Below, piece after piece: positions 15,760-26,021 of a DNA stretch of 64,000 nt. This stretch comes from UBA6176 sp032119375 (GTDB taxonomy: Bacteria > Verrucomicrobiota > Verrucomicrobiia > Limisphaerales > UBA9464). Under the pieces are notes generated by a model that was not told the origin of the DNA, did not search any database, and saw only the letters and a program-made list of their open reading frames with translations. The stretch spans positions 1 through 64,000 of the forward strand of contig CAYSGH010000016.1 in the NCBI GenBank assembly GCA_964430505.1, written 5' to 3'. Position numbers and translations under genes: made by a program. Position 1 is the first letter of the stretch. Every line of letters starts with the position of its first letter.

Positions 15760-17190
15760 CTACGCGTTGACGTACACGTTCTTCGTCTCCGTGTAGCCCT
15801 CCATGGCGGCCATGCCGAGGTCGCGCCCGAGGCCCGAGGTCTTGAACCCTCCGAAGGGGGCCTCCACGTGGACGGAGTTGTGGCAGTTGACGCTCAGAAC
15901 GCCGCTCTCGACGGCGCGGCACACGCGCAGGGCGCGGGAAAGGTCGCGCGTCCAGACGGACCCGCTCAGCCCATAGGGCGAGTCGTTGACCTCGCGGAGC
16001 ATCGCGGCCTCGTCGTCGAACGGCACGATGGCCACCACGGGCCCGAAGATCTCCTCGCGCCAGCAACGGTCCTCCTTGCCGACGCCCAGCAGGACGGCGG
16101 GCTCCAGGTAGTAGCCGAGATCCTTCACGCGGCCGCCACCACAGGCGAACGTCGTGCCCCGGGACCGCGCATCCGCCAAGTAGGCCTCCACGACGTCGCG
16201 TTGCGCCGCCGAGGCCATGGGCCCGAGCTGCGTGGATTCGAGCGCGGGGTCATCGACCACCAGGCGGCGCGTGGCCGCCACAAAGCGCTCGACGAACCGG
16301 TCGAACACCGAACGCTCGACGAACATCCGGCTCCGGGCGCAGCAATCCTGGCCCGTGTTGGCGAACACGCTCATCGGCGACGCGTCCGCCGCCCGTTCCC
16401 AGTCGGCGTCGGCAAACACGATGTTCGGGCTCTTGCCGCCCAGCTCGAGGGAGACGCGCGTCAGGTTGCCCGCCGCCAGCCGCATGATGTGGCGCCCCAC
16501 CTCGGTCGAGCCGGTGAAGGACACCTTGCGGACCTTGCCATGGGTGACGAGGGCGTCGCCGACGACGGACCCGCTGCCCGGCAGGACCTGGAGGACGCCG
16601 GGCGGCAGGCCCGCCGCCGTGGCGATCTCCGCCATGCGAAGCGCGGTCAGCGGCGAGATGCTGGCCGGCTTCAACACCACCGCGTTGCCTGCCGCCAGCG
16701 CCGGCGCGGCCTTCCATGCCGCGATGGGCAGCGGGAAGTTCCACGGCACGATGGCCGCCACCACGCCCATGGGCTGCTTCAACGTGAAGTCAAACCCGCC
16801 GCGTCCCACCGGCAGGGTTTGCCCCCCGAACTGGGAAATCGCCCCGGCGTAATACTCGAAGACGCGCGCCGCCAGGCCGGCCTCGTCCCGCGCGTCCGCG
16901 ATGGGCTTGCCCACCTGCAATTGCTCCAGCTTCCCCAGCTCGTCCACGTGCGCCCGCAGCGCCCGCGACACGTTGTACAACACCTCTGCCCGACGCCCCG
17001 GCGCGAGGTCGCGCCACCCGGATTCCCAGGCCGACTGCGCCAAGGCCACGGCCGCCTCGACGTCCGCCACGGCCGCCGCCGACACGTGCGCCAGAACCTC
17101 CTCCGTCGCGGGATTGACCAGGGGCGTCCGCCGCCCGCCCGTTGCCTCGCGCCAACCGCCATCCAAGAACAGCTCCGTGGGAATCTTCAT
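15760..17190 (-). CDS. NAD(P)-dependent aldehyde dehydrogenase (PuuC/BADH-like)
   Basis: A 476-residue class I/II ALDH. Motifs: IVPWNFPLPIAAWK and GNAVVLKPA (cofactor binding), FTGSTEVGRHI (Rossmann), SLELGGKSPNIVF with the general base E249, and NTGQDCCARSR with the nucleophile C283. EIFGPVVAIVPF and the C-terminal FGGFKTSGLGRDLG match betaine aldehyde and gamma-glutamyl-aminobutyraldehyde dehydrogenases. It is the first gene of a two-gene operon with the GS-like ligase, suggesting oxidation of an aminoaldehyde in polyamine or amine catabolism. Exact substrate is inference. Confidence 0.9.
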   Translation of the reverse strand: MKIPTELFLDGGWREATGGRRTPLVNPATEEVLAHVSAAAVADVEAAVALAQSAWESGWRDLAPGRRAEVLYNVSRALRAHVDELGKLEQLQVGKPIADARDEAGLAARVFEYYAGAISQFGGQTLPVGRGGFDFTLKQPMGVVAAIVPWNFPLPIAAWKAAPALAAGNAVVLKPASISPLTALRMAEIATAAGLPPGVLQVLPGSGSVVGDALVTHGKVRKVSFTGSTEVGRHIMRLAAGNLTRVSLELGGKSPNIVFADADWERAADASPMSVFANTGQDCCARSRMFVERSVFDRFVERFVAATRRLVVDDPALESTQLGPMASAAQRDVVEAYLADARSRGTTFACGGGRVKDLGYYLEPAVLLGVGKEDRCWREEIFGPVVAIVPFDDEAAMLREVNDSPYGLSGSVWTRDLSRALRVCRAVESGVLSVNCHNSVHVEAPFGGFKTSGLGRDLGMAAMEGYTETKNVYVNA

Positions 17191-17408
17191 CGCTTCGTGA
17201 CGGTCATGTTAGGGAACGAGGCCATCGCCGGGACAGCACCGAGTTGAGGGCGGCCGTCGCCAGATCACGACTCATGGGAAGTCGCGGCCCCGCAGATGCA
17301 CGCCGATGAAGAGCCATGCCGAGGGGCAGGTCAGCCCCCCGTTCGCGTCGATACCTGCGTCCCGTGGCCCGTGCACGCCGTGGAGCGGGGTTGCTGCGAC
17401 GACGCCCG

Positions 17409-17864
17409 TCAGCTCCTCCCCGAGGCTTCGAGTGGATTCCACACGCGACGGAAGCCGAGACCGACGAAGTCCCTGACGTTGACGGTCGCGAGCTCCGTGA
17501 CCCCGTGGTGGATCAAGGTCAGGGCGGTGCGGGCATCGTAGAGCCTTCGGAACGCGAAGTCCGTGGAACGCGCCTTGTGCCAGAGGGCGTCATGCAGGGA
17601 TCGGCTTTCCGTCGGGAACCCGATGAGACGCCATCTCGGATGGCTTCGGTAGGCTTGGACGACTTCTACGGCGTCCCCTGCCGACAGCGGATGCTGGATG
17701 ACGACCGGGTTGCGGAGCAGGCCGTAGAACTCCGCCAGGACGAACTCGGAGATGGCGACGGCCTCCTCCTTGGCGATGGACGTCAACCATCGACGGGCCG
17801 CCACGTGCTGGGGCGAATCCTTGTTGAGGGCGTGAAGGAGGAGGTTGGCGTCGATGGACAACAT
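17409..17864 (-). CDS. PIN-domain (VapC-like) toxin ribonuclease
   Basis: A 151-residue PIN domain. It starts MLSIDANLLL with the first catalytic Asp at D5, then FVLAEFYGLLRNPVV with the conserved acidic residue E45, LYDARTALTLIHHG (D110) and LATVNVRDF (D132). These acids would coordinate Mg for RNA cleavage; VapC toxins usually cut tRNA or rRNA. The gene lies 4 bases after the antitoxin gene on the same strand. The C-terminal segment FVGLGFRRVWNPLE resembles toxins of the TA_2 PIN group. Confidence 0.85.
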   Translation of the reverse strand: MLSIDANLLLHALNKDSPQHVAARRWLTSIAKEEAVAISEFVLAEFYGLLRNPVVIQHPLSAGDAVEVVQAYRSHPRWRLIGFPTESRSLHDALWHKARSTDFAFRRLYDARTALTLIHHGVTELATVNVRDFVGLGFRRVWNPLEASGRS

Positions 17865-17868
17865 GCCG

Positions 17869-18138
17869 TCATCGTCCCTTCTTCCGACGCGTCGCCTCAT
17901 CCACGCGGGTCCGTTGGGCCTCGGCCTTGATCTCCTCGTCGGAAAGCCCCATCCAGCCAAGGCTTCGCGGCGTCGGCGGAAGCCATTCACGACCCATGTC
18001 CGCGTCGGTCGCATAGACGCCGAGGATGTATTCGATGCCCCGCCGCGCGAGCTCGGCGAGCGGGATCTCCCGGGCCTCGCAGACCTTCTTGGCACGGGCA
18101 TACACCTCGTCGGGCAACTGGATCTGCGTGCGAACCAT
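17869..18138 (-). CDS. RHH-type antitoxin partner of the PIN toxin
   Basis: An 89-residue protein beginning MVRTQIQLPDEVYARAKKVC, a ribbon-helix-helix DNA-binding start, with helices EIPLAELARRGIEYIL. The C-terminal half (WLPPTPRSLGWMGLSDEEI) is the type that wraps around a PIN toxin. Length and order (antitoxin first) fit VapBC modules. An inverted repeat abuts the start codon, a likely autoregulatory operator. Confidence 0.85.
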   Translation of the reverse strand: MVRTQIQLPDEVYARAKKVCEAREIPLAELARRGIEYILGVYATDADMGREWLPPTPRSLGWMGLSDEEIKAEAQRTRVDEATRRKKGR

Positions 18139-18173
18139 GCCATCACTTTGATGGCGCCGTTGGATGCCGTCAA
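18139..18173 (-). promoter_or_regulatory. toxin-antitoxin promoter with operator palindrome
   Basis: GCCATC ACTTT GATGGC (18139-18155) is a perfect inverted repeat ending at the base before the antitoxin ATG. On the minus strand a TTGACG (-35, 18173-18168) is 17 bases from CAAAGT (18150-18145), a weak -10. If correct, the transcript would be nearly leaderless and antitoxin binding would cover the -10. Confidence 0.4.
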
Positions 18174-18393
18174 CGCGGCGGCAAACATCCGGGGAAGGCT
18201 CCCGTGAAACCACAACGGCAGAACGGGCCGACGCCCGGTTCCCTCGACCACAGGGTTTCCATTGCTCCCGTTGAGAGCCCCAACCCAAGACTCCGGCCCA
18301 TGCCCTGAAAGGCTGCCTCTCCCGGAGGCCCGGAGCCCCCCGCTCCCCGAACGCGCCCTCGCGTCCGGCGCGTCCGTCGATAACCTGTCGGCG

Positions 18394-20478
<2,085 letters not shown>

Positions 20479-20508
20479 GGCGGCCCCGCATGCGCGTGGG
20501 CGCCGGTG

Positions 20509-21576
20509 TCAGGAATGCGCCAGCAGCCCCGCCGTCTCGGGAAAGCCGGAGAGGATGTTGAAGCTTTGCACCGCCTGACCGGCCGCACCCTTCACGAGGT
20601 TGTCCTCGGCGCTCAGGATCACGAGGCGGCCCGTGCGGGGGTCGAGGCGCCAGGCCAGCTCCACGAAGTTGGTGCCGACGACGTTCTTGGTGTCGGGGAG
20701 CGCCTTGCCTTCCAGCACGCGCACGAAGGGCTCGTGGGCGTATGCCTCGGCGTAGCAGGCGGCGATGCGGCGGCCCAGGTCGGCGGCCTCCTCGGCCGAG
20801 TGGAAGGAGGCGGCGGGCGCCACGTAGAGGGTGCTGTGGATGCCGCGGTTCACGGGGACGAGGTGCGGCGTGAACTGGATCACCACGGGCTGCCCCGCCG
20901 CCAGGGACAGTTGCTCCTCGATCTCGGACAAGTGGCGGTGCTTGGGCACCCCGTAGGCGCGCAGGCTCTCGTTGCACTCGCAGAACAGGTAGTCCACCTC
21001 CGCCTTCCGCCCCGCGCCGCTCACGCCGCTCATCGAGTCGGCGATGATGCCCCCCGGCCGCACCAGCCCCGCCCGCAGCAACGGGATCAAGGGAAGCAGG
21101 ATGCTCGTGGGATAACAGCCCGGCGACGCCACCAGCCGCGCCCTCGCAATCTCCGCTCGATACACCTCCGGCAACCCGTACACCGCCTGCGACAACAGGG
21201 CCGGGGCCGGGTGCTCGTGCGCGTAGAACTCGCGGTACGTCTCCGCGCTCCGGAGCCGGAAGTCCGCGCTCAGGTCGATCACCACGCGCCCCGCCTCCAG
21301 CAAGGGAATGGCAAACTCCGCCGCGACGCCGTGCGGCAAGGCCAGGAACACGACGTCCGCCGCCGCCGCCAACGCCGACACGTTCGGCTCCGAGAACCGA
21401 ACGGCCCGGGCCTTGGGATGGCTGGCAAACCTGGGAAACACCTGGGCGATCGTCTGCCCGGCGGATTGCCGCGACGTGACCGCCACGAGGTCGGCGTGCG
21501 GATGGTTGAGCATCAACCGCACCAGTTCCTCCCCCGAATACCCGCTGGCCCCCATGATCGCGACGCGCTTCGTCAT
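20509..21576 (-). CDS. argC: N-acetyl-gamma-glutamyl-phosphate reductase
   Basis: A 355-residue enzyme of arginine biosynthesis that reduces N-acetylglutamyl phosphate to the semialdehyde with NADPH. It has the Rossmann start VAIMGASGYSGEELVRLM, the nucleophile C154 in ASPGCYPTSILLPL, KHRHLSEIEEQL and PHLVPVNRGIHST, with DTKNVVGTNFVELAW near the end. Length normal. No other arg genes are beside it. Start at 21576 chosen by the family's MxxxVAIxGASGY pattern. Confidence 0.95.
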   Translation of the reverse strand: MTKRVAIMGASGYSGEELVRLMLNHPHADLVAVTSRQSAGQTIAQVFPRFASHPKARAVRFSEPNVSALAAAADVVFLALPHGVAAEFAIPLLEAGRVVIDLSADFRLRSAETYREFYAHEHPAPALLSQAVYGLPEVYRAEIARARLVASPGCYPTSILLPLIPLLRAGLVRPGGIIADSMSGVSGAGRKAEVDYLFCECNESLRAYGVPKHRHLSEIEEQLSLAAGQPVVIQFTPHLVPVNRGIHSTLYVAPAASFHSAEEAADLGRRIAACYAEAYAHEPFVRVLEGKALPDTKNVVGTNFVELAWRLDPRTGRLVILSAEDNLVKGAAGQAVQSFNILSGFPETAGLLAHS

Positions 21577-21750
21577 GCCGCCCATCGTTGGGAAAGCCCA
21601 AGCATGAAGGAAGGCTGAAAAGGCTCGTGGAACGCGAGCCGTCCACCGGTCACCCCGCCCCCCACTCCCCGCCCCTTCCACATGCGCCGCCCGAGTCCGC
21701 CGTGGATTCCCAAGCTTTTCGTCGTGCCCGGCTCGTGGCCATGCTCGCGC

Positions 21751-23223
21751 ATGAATCCCGGATGGAAATCGGCCGCAACGCGCACGCTCGCGCTCTCGGC
21801 CGCCACGTTCGCCCTTCACGGGGCGGAGGGTCCCGCCACCGCGCAGCAGCCCGTGGGTTCAGGCTTCCGCGGGCCCGGCCGCACGGGTGTTGCGGCCGCC
21901 GATGCGCGGCCCCCGACTCGATTTGGCCCGGGCACAAACGAGCTTTGGTCCGTGGCGCTGCCCAAGGGCCATTCGTCGCCGGTCGTCCTCGACGGCAAGG
22001 TCTTCGTCACGGCACAGGACGGCGATGCGTTGGTCACGCTCGCGTTGGACGCCGCCACCGGAAGGGAGGCGTGGCGTCGGTCCGTCACGCCGCGCCGGAT
22101 GGAGGAGGTGCACCGCACGCTGGGCAGCCCGGCGTCGGCCACGGTGGCCACCGACGGGATGGCGTTGTACGTGCACTTTGGGTCGTATGGCATGGTTTCC
22201 TACGGTCTCGACGGGACGGAGCGGTGGCGTCGGCCCATGGCGGTGACGGAGACGGAGTACGGCGCGAGTGCGTCGCCGTTGGTGGTGGGCGACGTGGTGG
22301 TGCAGTTGATCGACCAGGACGCCGGGTCGCACGTGGTGGCGTTACGGCGCGTGGACGGGGCCGAGGCGTGGCGCGTCGAGCGGCCGGAGATGCGACGCGG
22401 CTTTGGGAGCCCCGTGGCATGGACGCATCATGGGCGGACGGACGTGGTGTTGCCCGGCACGATCTTCATGGTGGGGCTGGACCCGGCGACGGGGTCGGAG
22501 CGTTGGCGCGTGGACGGTTTGGCACGGATCACCTGCACCACGCCCGTCGTCGTCGGCGACACGTTGTATTCGGCGAGCTGGACGACGGGCGGGGATCGGT
22601 CTTCGGAACGCATCGAGCTGGCGGGGTTTGATGCGGTGTTGAAGGGGAACGACCGAGATGGCGACGGGCGGTTGTCTTATGCGGAGCTGCCCGAGGGCGC
22701 GGCCCGCGAGCGGCGGAAGCACCTGGATGGGAACCGCGACGGGCACGTGGACCGAGGGGAGTGGGAGAGCATGGCGTCGATCTTTGCCCGCGTGGAAAAC
22801 CAGGCATGGGCCTTGGAGGCGGGGAAGGACGGCTCGGTGACGTCGTCCGGGGTTCGTTGGCGGTTCAAGCGGGGATTGCCCTACGTGGCATCGCCGCTCG
22901 TCCACGACGGCTGCTTCTACATGGTGAAGAACGGGGGCTTTCTCACGTGCCTCGACGTCGCCACGGGCCAGCCCCACTACCGGGAGGAACGGCTGCCAGC
23001 CGGGGGCGACTACTACGCGAGCCCCGTGCTCGCGGGCGGGCACCTCTACCTGGCCTCGCAGGGCGGCGTGATAACCGTCGTGAAGGCGGGGCCGCGCCTC
23101 GAGGTCGTGGGCCGCGCGGATTTTGGCGAGCCCGTGCAGGCGACGCCCGCCGTCGTCGGCGACCGCCTCTACGTGCGAACGGCGGGCCGGCTCTGGGCCT
23201 TCGCAGACCCACCTTCCCGCTGA
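21751..23223 (+). CDS. exported PQQ-type beta-propeller protein with EF-hands
   Basis: About 490 residues. The start at 21751 (MNPGWKSAATRTLALSAATF) gives a signal peptide; a frame from 21682 would place it internally. Repeats such as VVLDGKVFVTAQDG, LVVGDVVVQLID and PLVHDGCFYMVKNGGFLT are PQQ/WD-like outer-propeller blades (PQQ_2). An insertion around residues 300-350 holds two EF-hand-like loops (NDRDGDGRLSYAE and DGNRDGHVDRGE) for Ca binding. Such proteins are abundant in Planctomycetes and Verrucomicrobia; PQQ itself need not be bound, and the role is unknown. Divergent from argC. Confidence 0.8.
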   Translation: MNPGWKSAATRTLALSAATFALHGAEGPATAQQPVGSGFRGPGRTGVAAADARPPTRFGPGTNELWSVALPKGHSSPVVLDGKVFVTAQDGDALVTLALDAATGREAWRRSVTPRRMEEVHRTLGSPASATVATDGMALYVHFGSYGMVSYGLDGTERWRRPMAVTETEYGASASPLVVGDVVVQLIDQDAGSHVVALRRVDGAEAWRVERPEMRRGFGSPVAWTHHGRTDVVLPGTIFMVGLDPATGSERWRVDGLARITCTTPVVVGDTLYSASWTTGGDRSSERIELAGFDAVLKGNDRDGDGRLSYAELPEGAARERRKHLDGNRDGHVDRGEWESMASIFARVENQAWALEAGKDGSVTSSGVRWRFKRGLPYVASPLVHDGCFYMVKNGGFLTCLDVATGQPHYREERLPAGGDYYASPVLAGGHLYLASQGGVITVVKAGPRLEVVGRADFGEPVQATPAVVGDRLYVRTAGRLWAFADPPSR

Positions 23224-23703
23224 CACCATCCAGCCTGGCCGAGACGACGATTCTGCGAACGGCGGGAAGCGCGTGCGGGAACCGGCTCTCGACGAGCCAA
23301 CCCATGTGCGGAACGACCCTTCCCGTCAGGGCGGATGGGCCCATCGGCGGGAATCAACGGGCTTGCCCCGCGGGCGAGGTCCTTGCGGGCCCGTGGAGGC
23401 CTTGGGCCAGGTCCCGGGACGCTGCGCACGGGGATGCAGCACCGGTGCCGCCGCGCGGGGGCGCGCCGCCTGCGGCGGGGGCGGAGCCGTTTGCCGGGCC
23501 GCTCCATTCCCAGGCCGTGTTGGCGCGCATCTTGGGTCTTGAATCCCATCGGTCCTCGCAAATCCTCACCGGGTGATTCCTCGCGGGCGCAACGCCTCAC
23601 GGCGGGCCGAACCTGGCCCCACCCCTCCGGCTTCGGCCGCTTCCACGGCCCGGAGGCGCTCCGGGGTCGCCGCCAAGGCCGACGGCGGCCGCAGGGCCTC
23701 CCC
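23224..23703 (+). other. 480-bp stretch without a supported gene
   Basis: GC-rich spacer before recD2. The recD2 frame stays open through much of it (from 23335), but the encoded Arg/Gly/Pro-rich sequence does not resemble RecD2 or any domain I know. Several short GC inverted repeats occur near 23450-23490, none with a T tract. No RNA gene is recognised. Confidence 0.5.
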
Positions 23704-25908
23704 TTGAGCTTCACGCTGTCCCAGGACCGCGCGCCCGCGTCCGCCGACTCCCTCGCCGGCCTGGTGGAGCGCGTCACGTTCCACAACGAGGAGAACGGGT
23801 GGTCCGTCCTCAAGGTGCGAGCCCAGGGGCATCGGGACCTCGTGACCGTCGTGGGCAGCCTGCCTGCCGTCACGGCGGGCGAATGGCTTGAGGCGTCGGG
23901 CCGATGGGTGCAGGACCGCGAGTTCGGGCCGCAGCTCAAGGCCGAGACGCTGCGCACCGCCCCCCCGGACAGCGCCGAGGGCATCGAGCGCTACCTCGCG
24001 TCGGGGCTCGTCCGCGGCATTGGGCCTTCCTACGCACGCAAGCTGGTCGCCGCCTTCGGCACCGGCATCTTCGACGTGATCGAGACCGCCTCCGCGCGGC
24101 TCGAGCAAGTCCCCGGAATCGGGCCGAAGCGCCGGCTTCGCATCAAGCAGGCATGGAACGAGCAGAAGGCCGTCCGGCGCATCATGGTCTTCCTCCACGG
24201 CCACGGCGTGTCCACCTCCCGTGCCGTCCGCATCCACAAGACTTACGGCGACGAGGCCATCGAGGTCGTGCGGACGGACCCGTACCGCCTCGCGCGCGAC
24301 ATTCCTGGGATCGGGTTCAAGACGGCCGACCAGATTGCGCTCCGGGTGGGCCTGGCGCCGGACTCGCCCCGGCGCGTGGACGCTGGCATCCGCCATGTCC
24401 TCCTTGAGGCCACGGATTCCGGCCACTGCGCCCTGCCCTTCGACGAGCTGCGGGACAAGGCGGCGGACTGCCTTGGGGCGCCCGCTCCCCTGGTCTTGGG
24501 CGGCATGGAGCGTTCCTTGCAGGAACACGCGTTGGTGCGCGAGAACATGGATGGCATCGACCTTCTCTTCCTCCCGCACCTGCGCGAGGCCGAGCAGGGG
24601 ATTGCGCGGGCCCTGCTGGCCCGGGTCCAGGCCCCTGCCCCGTTCGCGAACGTGGACGCGCTGGCGGCCCTGCCATCAATCGAGGCCGAGACCGGGCGCC
24701 CCCTGGCCCCAACACAGCGGCAGGCCCTGCTCAAGACCCTGCAACACGCCATCATGGTCATCACGGGCGGGCCGGGCGTCGGGAAGACCACCCTGCTACG
24801 CACACTCATCGCGCTCCTCCGGCGCCACAACGTGCGCGTCGTGCTGGCCGCCCCGACCGGGCGCGCCGCGCGGCGCCTGTCGGAGGCGACCGGCCAGCCC
24901 GCGTCCACCCTGCATCGACTCCTGGAGTTCCAGCCCGGGGGCGGCGGGTTTGCCCGCAACCCCTCGCAGCCGCTCGCCACCGACCTGCTCGTGATCGACG
25001 AATGCTCGATGGTGGACGTGCCGCTGCTGCACGCCGCCCTCCGCGCCTTGCCACGCACCGCCGCGCTGTGGCTCGTGGGCGATGCCGACCAACTCCCATC
25101 CGTCGGGCCTGGCACCGTCCTCCGGGACCTGATCGAGTCCGGCGGGCTTCCCGTCGCGCGGCTGGTGGAGGTGTTCCGGCAGGACGCCGCCAGCCGCATC
25201 ATCACCAATGCCCATCGCATCAACGAGGGCCTCGTCCCCGACCTCGCCCGGCCCGCCGAGCTGTCGGACTTCTACTGGATCGAGCGGGAGGACCCGGAGC
25301 GGATCCTGGAGACGTTGGTGGAGGTCGTGCGCGACCGCATCCCGGCGCGCTTTGGCCTCGACCCGGTGCGAGACGTCCAGGTGCTGACGCCGCAGAACCG
25401 GGGCTCGCTGGGAGTCCGGGAACTCAACCGCGTGCTCCAGTCCGTGCTCAACCCGCCCGGCGAGCCGGACCACGCGATCCAGCGCTTCGGGACCGACTTC
25501 CGGCCCGGGGACAAGGTCCTGCAAACCCGCAACAACTACGACAAGGACGTGTTCAACGGCGACATCGGGCGCATCCGGGCCATCGACGCCGTCGAGCAGG
25601 AGGTGGAGGTGGACTTTGAAGGGCGGGTGGCGCGGTACGAGTTTGGGGAGCTGGACGAGCTGGTGCTGGCGTATGCCACCACGGTTCACAAGAGCCAGGG
25701 GTCGGAGTTCCCCGCCGTCGTGGTCCCGTTGGCGTCGCAGCAGTTCCTTCTCCTGCAACGCAACCTCCTTTACACGGCTGTGACCCGGGCCAAGAGGCTG
25801 GTCGTCCTGGTTGGCCAGGCCCGCGCCCTCCAGCGCGCCGTGCAAAACCACCACGTGGAACGGCGCTGGGGCGGCCTGCTGGCCCGTCTCCGGCCCGCGT
25901 CCCCATGA
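23704..25908 (+). CDS. recD2: RecD2-type ATP-dependent DNA helicase
   Basis: About 734 residues from a TTG start at 23704. RecD2 is a 5'-3' SF1B helicase acting without RecBC in repair or fork restart. Order of features: OB-like N-terminal part (GLVERVTFHNEENGWSVLKV), two helix-hairpin-helix motifs (EQVPGIGPKRRLRI and DIPGIGFKTADQIAL), Walker A GGPGVGKTTLLRT, the Ia motif LAAPTGRAARRLSE, Walker B LLVIDECSMVD, VGDADQLPSVGPG, and the C-terminal UvrD_C_2 motif YATTVHKSQGSEFPAVVV with LYTAVTRAK. No ATG occurs near the conserved start, so TTG is the best choice; the start remains open. Confidence 0.92.
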   Translation: MSFTLSQDRAPASADSLAGLVERVTFHNEENGWSVLKVRAQGHRDLVTVVGSLPAVTAGEWLEASGRWVQDREFGPQLKAETLRTAPPDSAEGIERYLASGLVRGIGPSYARKLVAAFGTGIFDVIETASARLEQVPGIGPKRRLRIKQAWNEQKAVRRIMVFLHGHGVSTSRAVRIHKTYGDEAIEVVRTDPYRLARDIPGIGFKTADQIALRVGLAPDSPRRVDAGIRHVLLEATDSGHCALPFDELRDKAADCLGAPAPLVLGGMERSLQEHALVRENMDGIDLLFLPHLREAEQGIARALLARVQAPAPFANVDALAALPSIEAETGRPLAPTQRQALLKTLQHAIMVITGGPGVGKTTLLRTLIALLRRHNVRVVLAAPTGRAARRLSEATGQPASTLHRLLEFQPGGGGFARNPSQPLATDLLVIDECSMVDVPLLHAALRALPRTAALWLVGDADQLPSVGPGTVLRDLIESGGLPVARLVEVFRQDAASRIITNAHRINEGLVPDLARPAELSDFYWIEREDPERILETLVEVVRDRIPARFGLDPVRDVQVLTPQNRGSLGVRELNRVLQSVLNPPGEPDHAIQRFGTDFRPGDKVLQTRNNYDKDVFNGDIGRIRAIDAVEQEVEVDFEGRVARYEFGELDELVLAYATTVHKSQGSEFPAVVVPLASQQFLLLQRNLLYTAVTRAKRLVVLVGQARALQRAVQNHHVERRWGGLLARLRPASP

Positions 25909-25926
25909 GGCCCGGAGGTGGGTCGA

Positions 25927-25962
25927 GCCCGGCGCACGGAACGACGCCGGGCCCGCCGTTTT
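25927..25962 (+). terminator. possible terminator after recD2
   Basis: GCCCGGCG (25927-25934) pairs with CGCCGGGC (25945-25952) around a 10-nt loop; TTTT follows six bases later. Moderate candidate for the end of the recD2 transcript. Confidence 0.45.
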
Positions 25963-26021
25963 GTCACAATGGGTGCCTCGACGCCCGACGAGGCCCACCG
26001 GTAGCGTCGAAGGCCGCATCC

